The notes under the pieces are model-generated. The model ran no database searches, was not told the DNA's origin, and worked only from the letters and a program-made list of their open reading frames with translations. DNA of 9,198 nt from JAIBBG01 sp031417525 (lineage in GTDB: Bacteria; Bacteroidota; Bacteroidia; Flavobacteriales_D; Sanyastnellaceae), in the NCBI GenBank assembly GCA_031417525.1, contig JANOVT010000369.1:1-9198 (forward strand). The letters are read 5' to 3'. Positions 1 through 6,390 of the stretch are shown piece after piece. Both the position numbers and the translations under genes were made by a program. How positions within the stretch are numbered: the first letter of the stretch is position 1; each line of letters begins with the position of its first letter.

Positions 1-1
1 T

Positions 2-1822
2 CATGACGCACTTATGCAGCGCACACTTAAAGGAACTAATGCAGACTATATGGCCTACGAACCTGTAGTAGTATTTCTTAACGGTGAGTATTGGGGTTTT
101 ATGGAAATGCGAGAAATCCTCGATCAGGATTGGGTGGAGTCCAACAAAGGAATTGATAAGAATGATGCAACTGTGGTTGCGATGAATTACATGGGTTTCA
201 ATATTATCAGTGGAAGTGATTCAACATTTTATCCGATGTACGGTTATATACTCAACAATGATCCGACGACTCCGGAATATCTTGATTCACTTTCGACTAT
301 GCTGGACATCGAAAATTATATGGATTACATCATTGCAGAAACTTATTGGGCAAATGGTGACTGGAGCAATGGCTGGATCAATAATACCAAGTTGTGGCAT
401 GATGACACACCTGGAGGTAAGTGGCGTTTTATGCTGATGGATCTCGATTTCGGAATGGGACTGAGTGGTGCTTCGCCTTATGATGACTATATCAATACAG
501 CTGAAGATGAAGATTTTTTTTCGGATGTGATGTTTTCTCACATTATTCAAAATCCGGAATTCCGCATCAACTTTATCAATCGATATGCTGATCTTATCAA
601 TACGAATTTAAGTCAGGAAAAAATCACCGAACTCGCTTTGGAAATGAGGGAGGAAGTCATAAATGACTTTCCAAGACATTGCCAAATGTGGACAACAAAT
701 TGTGATGCGCTGGATGGTGCATTGGCCGAGAGGGTGATATGGAACAATCTGCGTGTGCAGGGTGCGCGTGATGTCGTGCAAGCTCATTATGAATTGTCAG
801 GACAAGTAGATATTACGTTGAATGTTTTTCCTGCCGGAGCTGGCCGTATACATATTTCAACGATAGAACCCAGCGAAGAAGAATATCCATGGACCGGAGT
901 TTATTTTAAAGGCGTACCTGTAGTACTGACTGTTATTCCTAACCCGGGATATGTTTTCGATCATTGGGCACAGAATAGCTTTTTCCCTGAGATATCCAAT
1001 GTGGATCAGGTCGAATTGATTTTTACTGGTGATGAAGTTTTCACAGCATACTTCACGGGTTCACCGGAAACCAATCCTCTGCGAATTTCGGAATTCATGT
1101 ATCACGATAGTCCAAATGCGAACAGTGGCGATTGGATTGAGTTGCATAATTTGCTTGATACACCGCTTGATCTTTCCGGTTATTATTTGAAAGATTCTGA
1201 CTACTTCAATCGTTTTGATATGCCTTTAAACACAACTATCCCTGCGAATGGTTATTTGGTTTTTGGTTCTGATGAAAATTTATTTGTGAGTCAGTATCCC
1301 GAATTGCAAACTGCCGGGAATTTTGATTTTTCATTGTCAAATAGTAGCGACATGATTCGCATTTACGATAGGAATGACAATAATGTGATCCTTATCAATT
1401 ACGAAGATTCTTCGCCTTGGCCTTTGAACACAGATGGAACCGGCAGATCGGTAGAATATGTTTCAGAAAATACAAATCAAAACAGTCCGGTATTTTGGGT
1501 GTATGGCTGCGTGCATGGATCGCCTTATGAAGCATTTGATCCGAATTGCGGAACTGTCTATTTGAATGAAAATAGTATTGTTTCAAATTTGACAATTTAC
1601 CCCATGCCTGCGGATGCCAGCTTAAGTGTTGTCGTTCCACAATCAATCTTAAATGAAACTCCGACCATGCAGTTGCTTGAATCATCGGGAAAAATTATTC
1701 TAGAGGTAAAAATCAATGCGATGACCACAACCCTTGATACAAAAATGTTAGCCTCAGGTGCATATTTTATTCATGTAAAATACGATCAGGGAATGCTGAA
1801 TCAAATGATTCTCATTCGTTAA
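2..1822 (+). CDS. CotH kinase-like secreted protein, InlB repeat + lamin tail + T9SS tail (5' partial)
   Basis: The reading frame is open to the left edge, so the true start lies upstream; the ATG at 14 is an internal methionine (numbering below counts it as 1). The first ~150 residues match the middle of the CotH protein-kinase-like fold: VVVFLNGEYWGF followed by an MREIL segment, then NGDW (D116), NNTKLW (N124, K126) and WRFMLMDLDFG (D143, D145), which resembles the CotH metal/catalytic D-x-D region. About residues 265-350 look like a divergent InlB-type beta repeat (NPGYVFDHWA is typical). Residues ~354-470 form a lamin-tail domain (LRISEFMYHD, DWIELHN, LDLSGYYLKDSD). Residues ~525-602 are a T9SS type A sorting domain (NLTIYPMPA, then SGKIILEV, LASGAYFIHV, ending MILIR). 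CotH proteins of spore-formers phosphorylate coat proteins; the substrate here is unknown. The protein is probably exported and attached to or released from the surface. A 57-bp gap with no clear terminator follows. Confidence 0.88.
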   Translation, partial: HDALMQRTLKGTNADYMAYEPVVVFLNGEYWGFMEMREILDQDWVESNKGIDKNDATVVAMNYMGFNIISGSDSTFYPMYGYILNNDPTTPEYLDSLSTMLDIENYMDYIIAETYWANGDWSNGWINNTKLWHDDTPGGKWRFMLMDLDFGMGLSGASPYDDYINTAEDEDFFSDVMFSHIIQNPEFRINFINRYADLINTNLSQEKITELALEMREEVINDFPRHCQMWTTNCDALDGALAERVIWNNLRVQGARDVVQAHYELSGQVDITLNVFPAGAGRIHISTIEPSEEEYPWTGVYFKGVPVVLTVIPNPGYVFDHWAQNSFFPEISNVDQVELIFTGDEVFTAYFTGSPETNPLRISEFMYHDSPNANSGDWIELHNLLDTPLDLSGYYLKDSDYFNRFDMPLNTTIPANGYLVFGSDENLFVSQYPELQTAGNFDFSLSNSSDMIRIYDRNDNNVILINYEDSSPWPLNTDGTGRSVEYVSENTNQNSPVFWVYGCVHGSPYEAFDPNCGTVYLNENSIVSNLTIYPMPADASLSVVVPQSILNETPTMQLLESSGKIILEVKINAMTTTLDTKMLASGAYFIHVKYDQGMLNQMILIR

Positions 1823-1879
1823 TTTTATTTGTAGTCCCTTTTTTTACATCTTAGCCGGAAAATAAACCAAATCGAAATC

Positions 1880-3664
1880 ATGATCGCAGCCCCAAAAAGA
1901 CTCTTTGATTTTCCATACTTCCAATTGAAAAATTTTCCATTGGAGCAAATGATTACATCGAAACTTGCAGGTGAATGGCAGACAATTTCTACTGCAACTT
2001 TTGTGGAGCAAATGAATCTTGTCAGCCGGGGATTGCTGGCTTTAGGTATCCGTCCGGGTGATAAGATTGCTCTCATCACACATGCAAATCGAATGGAATG
2101 GGATGTCATGGATCATGGCATTATGCAAATCGGGGCGATCGATGTGCCGATTTATCCTACCATGACAGAAGCAGATTGTCAATACATTTTGAATCATGCC
2201 GAAGCGAAATTGTGTTTTGTTTCGAACGACGAGTTATACCTCAAAATAAAATCCATTGCGCATAACGTTCCACAATTGCAGAAAATTTACACATTTGAAA
2301 AAGTTGCGGATGCTGCGCATTGGACTGAATTATTTAAGGAAGCTTCTGAGGTGAATCAGGATGAAGTAAAGAAGCTAAGTGAAGTTGTCAGGGAAGACGA
2401 TCTTGCTACGATCATATATACTTCCGGTACAACGGGATTGCCGAAGGGCGTAATGCTTTCTCACCGAAACATTGCCAGCAATGCTTTAGACAGTGAGGAA
2501 AGATTGCCTGTGCTGGAAAAAGGCAAAAGCAGAAGTCACAGCTTTTTACCCATTTCGCATATTTATGAGCGCATGCTTCATTATCTGTACATCGCCAACA
2601 GTGTGCACATGTTTCTTGGTGGAATGGATACAATCAAAGATGACCTAATGGTTGCGAAGCCGCATATGTTCACAGGTGTGCCACGTCTTTTTGAAAAGTT
2701 TTATGATGGAATCTATGCAAAGGGAATGTCGAACACCGGAATTAAGAAGGTGCTTTTTGAATGGGCACATGACCTTGCAATTATTTGGGAACCTGACGGA
2801 AAGAATGGCGGCTGGTATGAATTCAAATTGTGGATTGCCCGAAAGCTTGTTTTCAGTAAGGTAAAAACGGCACTCGGTCTCACTGAAATCAGAGGTGTTG
2901 CTTCAGGGAGTGCTGCGCTGCAGGTTCGATTGGCGCGTTTTTTTTCCGGAGCGGGTATTGGCATTAAGGAAGGTTATGGCCTCACTGAGACTTCTCCGGT
3001 TATTTCGGTAAATACTTTGCGTATTCCGCACATGTGGAGAGCAGGAACGGTTGGCAAACCCATTCCACATGTGGAAGTAAAAATTGCCGCAGATGGTGAG
3101 ATTTTGTGTAAGGGACCGAACGTAATGCTCGGCTATTATAAGGAACCGGAAAAGACTGCAGAAGTTTTGGTTGATGGATGGTTTCATACAGGCGACATAG
3201 GAGAAGTGTCGGATGGCTTTCTGAAAATAACGGATCGTAAAAAGGAATTATTCAAAACATCAGGCGGAAAGTATGTTGCACCGCAAGTGGTTGAAAATGC
3301 CATGAAGGAAAGTATTTTCATTGAACAGATCATTGTGATTGGTGATGGTGAAAAATTTCCTGCTGCTTTGATTGTACCCGAATTTATTGGGTTGAAAAAG
3401 TGGGCAGAAAAAAATGGCGTGAACGAAACAGATGTGATGACCATGCTCGAAAATCAGAAGGTTCTGACCTTGTTTGATCAGGAAATCGAAAGACTTAATC
3501 ATCAGTTCGGTAACTGGGAACAAGTAAAAGCATTCAGACTGTTGCCTCGTGCATTCGCAATTTCAGAAGGGGAAATTACTCCAACGTTAAAGTTGAAACG
3601 CAAGCGAATTCTAGAAGTCTGGAAGGATAAGGTGAATGATATTTATGGCAAGCATGAAGGTTGA
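1880..3664 (+). CDS. Long-chain fatty-acid--CoA ligase (AMP-forming, FadD15/ACSL type)
   Basis: It activates long-chain fatty acids to acyl-CoA through an acyl-adenylate, at the cytoplasmic side of the membrane. The ANL-superfamily motifs appear in order: P-loop YTSGTTGLPKG at residues 180-190, GYGLTETSP at 365-373 (adenine and acid binding), DGWFHTGD at 432-439 with the ribose-binding Asp439, the hinge region ITDRKKELFKTSGGK at 450-464 with Arg453, and a C-terminal ITPTLKLKR near 567-574, where Lys571 is the likely catalytic lysine of this subfamily. The 594-aa length is normal for bacterial ACSLs of the FadD15 type, which lack a signal peptide. The ATG at 1880 gives a plausible N terminus (FDFPYFQLKNFP); no strong Shine-Dalgarno is visible, as is common in Bacteroidota. 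Its stop overlaps the next start by 4 bp. Whether it serves beta-oxidation, phospholipid recycling or lipid remodelling cannot be read from sequence. Confidence 0.95.
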   Translation: MIAAPKRLFDFPYFQLKNFPLEQMITSKLAGEWQTISTATFVEQMNLVSRGLLALGIRPGDKIALITHANRMEWDVMDHGIMQIGAIDVPIYPTMTEADCQYILNHAEAKLCFVSNDELYLKIKSIAHNVPQLQKIYTFEKVADAAHWTELFKEASEVNQDEVKKLSEVVREDDLATIIYTSGTTGLPKGVMLSHRNIASNALDSEERLPVLEKGKSRSHSFLPISHIYERMLHYLYIANSVHMFLGGMDTIKDDLMVAKPHMFTGVPRLFEKFYDGIYAKGMSNTGIKKVLFEWAHDLAIIWEPDGKNGGWYEFKLWIARKLVFSKVKTALGLTEIRGVASGSAALQVRLARFFSGAGIGIKEGYGLTETSPVISVNTLRIPHMWRAGTVGKPIPHVEVKIAADGEILCKGPNVMLGYYKEPEKTAEVLVDGWFHTGDIGEVSDGFLKITDRKKELFKTSGGKYVAPQVVENAMKESIFIEQIIVIGDGEKFPAALIVPEFIGLKKWAEKNGVNETDVMTMLENQKVLTLFDQEIERLNHQFGNWEQVKAFRLLPRAFAISEGEITPTLKLKRKRILEVWKDKVNDIYGKHEG

Positions 3665-4281
3665 ACGTCACAAAAACAACCATTGATTTGTTAGAATATT
3701 TGGATCAACTCGATCGTTCGTTATTTTTCGTTTTGAACGAAAATCATTTTTGGTGGCTCGATCAGGTGATGTGGTACGTCAGTAAAATGTGGGTATGGAT
3801 TCCTGTATATGCCTGGATGCTGTTCCTCATTTTTAAGAAACTAGGATGGAGATCGTTTTTGGTTTTTATCTTTTTTGTTTCACTCTTGTTATTCATAACT
3901 GATTTTATTGCAGTTCACTTCATCAAAAGCACGGTTATGAGGTTGCGCCCGACCTATAATCCTGAAGTACTGGATCGTGTGAAAATGGTGATCGATGGGA
4001 ACGGTAATTTTTATCGTGGTGGCAGATTTGGTTTTTTTTCCAATCATGCTTCCAACTATTTCGGGGTTGCAGTATTTTTCTTTTTACTGATGAAACCAAT
4101 GAAGTCGTGGGCTGTAATTCTTCTATTCTTCTGGGTTGCATTGATAGCCTATAGTCGAATTTATCTGGGAGTGCATTATCCGGGTGATGTCTTGGCAGGT
4201 GCGTTATTCGGACTGTTGACTGCTATTTTTATTCATTGGCTTTTTGTTGTTGCAAATAAAAAAATTGTTCTGAAGCAATGA
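3661..4281 (+). CDS. PAP2-family membrane phosphatase (TTG start)
   Basis: Integral membrane acid phosphatase of the PAP2 / lipid phosphate phosphatase superfamily, 206 aa with several hydrophobic spans. All three signature blocks are present: K-x6-RP (K89 to R96-P97), a variant of the second block reading FFSNHAS with S127, N128 and the catalytic His129 (N replaces the usual G of PSGH), and SR-x5-H-x3-D (S165-R166, H172, D176). Likely substrates are undecaprenyl pyrophosphate, phosphatidylglycerol phosphate, phosphatidate or lipid A phosphates; the sequence does not decide. Start choice: an in-frame stop ends at 3657, so no earlier start exists apart from TTG at 3661. The next ATG (3769) would remove the conserved N-terminal LDQLDRSLFFVLN segment, so TTG 3661 is preferred, with TTG 3688 as an alternative. 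The start overlaps the synthetase stop (TTGA), and the stop overlaps the fluoride channel start (ATGA), indicating translational coupling on both sides. Confidence 0.92.
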   Translation: MNVTKTTIDLLEYLDQLDRSLFFVLNENHFWWLDQVMWYVSKMWVWIPVYAWMLFLIFKKLGWRSFLVFIFFVSLLLFITDFIAVHFIKSTVMRLRPTYNPEVLDRVKMVIDGNGNFYRGGRFGFFSNHASNYFGVAVFFFLLMKPMKSWAVILLFFWVALIAYSRIYLGVHYPGDVLAGALFGLLTAIFIHWLFVVANKKIVLKQ

Positions 4282-4646
4282 ATTGGCTACTCATATTTCT
4301 CGGCGGAGGTTTGGGCTCAGTTGCCAGATTCGGGATTTCGATTGCTCTCAAAAATTTATCCGGTGAATTTCCGATTGCCACGCTTCTAAGTAATGTGGTT
4401 GCTGCACTGCTAATTGGAGTTTTGTATTTCTTGGGAATGAAATCTAACAACCCTGTTCATTGGCCGTTATTCGCAATTGGCTTCTGTGGGGGACTCAGCA
4501 CCTTTTCTGCTTTCAGTCTAGAGACATTTCAGTTGTTTAAAATGGGACAGTTTTCGTATGCGTCATTGAACATTGCATTGAGCATTTTGCTCTGCATTTT
4601 TGCAGTTTGGTTCATTTCCCGAATTTTTCCGGAGCAGGCGCTTTGA
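4278..4646 (+). CDS. crcB: CrcB/Fluc fluoride ion channel
   Basis: Small four-helix membrane protein, 122 aa (usual family length ~120-130), that forms a dual-topology dimer and expels fluoride from the cytoplasm. Visible family motifs are the N-terminal GGGLGSVARFGIS, the pore asparagine in LLSNVVAALLIG (N39), and the core GFCGGLSTFSAFSLE at 68-82, which contains the Phe-box residues F76 and F79 and the glycine/threonine region that binds the central sodium in characterised Flucs. The glycine common after the pore Asn is replaced by alanines here (NVVAALLIG). The start ATG shares four bases with the PAP2 stop. There is therefore no room for a fluoride riboswitch directly upstream, and expression probably follows the synthetase-PAP2 transcript. 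As a single-gene Fluc it would assemble as a homodimer. Confidence 0.95.
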   Translation: MNWLLIFLGGGLGSVARFGISIALKNLSGEFPIATLLSNVVAALLIGVLYFLGMKSNNPVHWPLFAIGFCGGLSTFSAFSLETFQLFKMGQFSYASLNIALSILLCIFAVWFISRIFPEQAL

Positions 4647-4672
4647 AACCAATAGTCATTGTTGGTTGGCGC
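4638..4672 (+). terminator. Weak hairpin at the crcB 3' end, possible terminator
   Basis: An inner stem AACCAA (4647-4652) pairs with TTGGTT (4662-4667) across a 9-nt loop. An outer GCGC (4638-4641) can pair with GCGC (4669-4672), with an asymmetric internal loop between the stems. Only CTTTAT follows, not a real T-run, and the 5' arm lies inside the crcB stop region. It may attenuate transcription between the crcB and pafA parts, or be chance. Confidence 0.22.
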
Positions 4673-4703
4673 TTTATCATCGCAATTGATCGACACCTAA
4701 TTA

Positions 4704-4726
4704 CATTCGCATTCAATAATCGAATG
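4704..4726 (+). promoter_or_regulatory. Inverted repeat just upstream of the pafA-like start
   Basis: A perfect 6-bp inverted repeat, CATTCG (4704-4709) and CGAATG (4721-4726), with an 11-nt A/T-rich spacer, ends two bases before the ATG at 4729. It could be an operator or an mRNA hairpin that controls access to the start. The sequence TACATTCG at 4702-4709 is one mismatch from the Bacteroidota -7 consensus TAnnTTTG, but no convincing -33 TTTG sits at the right distance. The evidence is positional only. Confidence 0.22.
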
Positions 4727-4728
4727 AC

Positions 4729-6390
4729 ATGAGACTTTATTCTGCGGCAATCGCGATTTTGATTTTTATAAGTTGTGTTTCTTCCAAACCTGTACAAACT
4801 ACTGGAACACCAACAACAGCTGCAAGGCCTAAACTTATAATTGGTGTAACCGTTGACCAAATGCGATACGACTATATCGAACGGTTTTGGGACGACTTTT
4901 CTGAAGGTGGTTTTAAACGATTAGTGAATGAAGGTTTTTTCTGCCGCAACCTGAAATATAATTATATGCCTACCTACACAGGTCCTGGACATGCTTCCAT
5001 CTTCACAGGTACTACGCCTTGTTTTCATGGTATCATCGAAAATGATTGGTACGAAAGATCCTCAGGTCTTACGATATATTGTTCGTCCGACAGCACTGTG
5101 ACAGGAGTCGGCACTGCCTCCAAAGCAGGACAAATGTCGCCTCATTATCTGTCTGCTTCTACTCTTGGCGATATGCTCAAATTATTTACGAATGAAAAAT
5201 CGAAGGTGTATGGAATTGCTATGAAGGATCGCGGAGCGATTTTGCCTGCAGGCAGAATGGCTGATGCTGCATATTGGTTTGTTGGAGCTGAAGAAGGCGT
5301 TTGGGCAACCAGTTCATGGTATATGAGCGAACTTCCACAATGGGTGAAAGATTTTAATGTCAATGGAAAGGCAAATGATTATCTGAATGTACCATGGGCA
5401 TTGATGGCCGATCCTTCTGATTACAATGAGAGTCATCCGGACAACAACGCGTACGAAACTCCTTTTCGAAGTGTATTGCGGCCTGTTTTCCCATATGATC
5501 TGCCGGCATTAAGATCAACAAATGGAAACTATGACCTCATAAAAGCAACTCCTTTTGGAAATGCTCTGACAGTTGATTTTGCAAAGGCATTGATGGAAGG
5601 CGAACAATTGGGAAAGGATGAAATCACGGATATGTTATGTATGAGTTTTTCTGCAACAGATTATATCGGACATCAATTTGGAATTCATTCTATCGAAACA
5701 CAGGATTGTTATTTGCGATTGGATAAACTCATAGCGGAATACCTCGAGTACCTTGATAAACAAGTCGGAAAAGACAATTACTTGTTGTTTTTATCTGCAG
5801 ATCACGGTGGTGTGCCAACACCAAGTTACGTCACCAAAGAAATGAGTGTTGGTGGATATTGGAAAAGTGATGCACTGGAATTATCTGTAGAAGATCAGTT
5901 GTCCAAAAAGTATGGTGTGGGTAACTGGATCATCAATGAAAGCAATCAGAATATTTTTCTGAATCGTGATTTGATCACAACATCAAAATTGAACTTGAAA
6001 GAATTACAATATGAAGTTGCCAATATGATTTTGACTTTCCCTGAAATTCAAAGCACATTTACGTCTAATGATCTTGCACAATTCCGCAGCGGCACTTTGA
6101 TCAAAGAAATGGTGCAAAACGGTTTTAGCCAATCTCAATCCGGTGACGTGATTTACGTTTTGAAACCTGGATATATTGAATATGGAATGACTGGAACAAC
6201 ACATGGCTCTCCCTTTACGAACGATTCTCATGTACCTGCGCTTTTTTATGGTTTTGGGGTGAAGCATGGCGAAAGTTTTACGCCACATTCCATCACCGAT
6301 ATCGCTCCAACTATTTCTGCCATCTGTCGTTTGCCAATGACAGATGCATGCACAGGCAATCCAATCATTGAAGCTATTCCAACGAGATAA
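4729..6390 (+). CDS. pafA: PafA-like alkaline phosphatase, probable lipoprotein
   Basis: Alkaline-phosphatase-superfamily enzyme, 553 aa, close in pattern to the calcium-independent PafA of Flavobacteria, which cleaves phosphate monoesters outside the inner membrane. Metal ligands and nucleophile are all visible: D43 (VDQMRYDY), nucleophile T84 (PTYTGPGHAS), D311 and H315 (ATDYIGHQFG), D358-H359 (SADHGG) and H492 (THGSP). The extra substrate-contact residues known in PafA are present too: N105 (ENDWY) and K166/R168 (MKDRG). Their spacing agrees closely with PafA as I remember it (offset of 4-6 residues), which favours a phosphomonoesterase over the related nucleotide pyrophosphatases. The N terminus has a hydrophobic signal (residues ~3-15) ending FISC, so C16 is a likely lipidation site, though Phe at -3 is not ideal. 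A Thr/Pro-rich linker follows. An 82-bp gap separates it from crcB, and the stop overlaps the next start (TAATG). Confidence 0.92.
   Translation: MRLYSAAIAILIFISCVSSKPVQTTGTPTTAARPKLIIGVTVDQMRYDYIERFWDDFSEGGFKRLVNEGFFCRNLKYNYMPTYTGPGHASIFTGTTPCFHGIIENDWYERSSGLTIYCSSDSTVTGVGTASKAGQMSPHYLSASTLGDMLKLFTNEKSKVYGIAMKDRGAILPAGRMADAAYWFVGAEEGVWATSSWYMSELPQWVKDFNVNGKANDYLNVPWALMADPSDYNESHPDNNAYETPFRSVLRPVFPYDLPALRSTNGNYDLIKATPFGNALTVDFAKALMEGEQLGKDEITDMLCMSFSATDYIGHQFGIHSIETQDCYLRLDKLIAEYLEYLDKQVGKDNYLLFLSADHGGVPTPSYVTKEMSVGGYWKSDALELSVEDQLSKKYGVGNWIINESNQNIFLNRDLITTSKLNLKELQYEVANMILTFPEIQSTFTSNDLAQFRSGTLIKEMVQNGFSQSQSGDVIYVLKPGYIEYGMTGTTHGSPFTNDSHVPALFYGFGVKHGESFTPHSITDIAPTISAICRLPMTDACTGNPIIEAIPTR

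Noticed and set aside
210..550. Alternative-frame ORFs inside the CotH gene on both strands
   Set aside because: They are wholly contained in a well-supported coding frame and have no recognisable domains; the same holds for the opposite-strand frames inside the other genes.
1823..1879. Possible promoter or terminator between the CotH and synthetase genes
   Set aside because: There is a T-run (about 1840-1846) but no stem before it, and TAnnTTTG-like strings lack a properly spaced -33 TTTG. A promoter is likely here on layout grounds but cannot be pinpointed.
4647..4728. Fluoride riboswitch or small RNA in the gap before pafA
   Set aside because: It lies downstream of crcB, is only 82 bases long and shows no fluoride-riboswitch pseudoknot pattern; only two short inverted repeats are seen.
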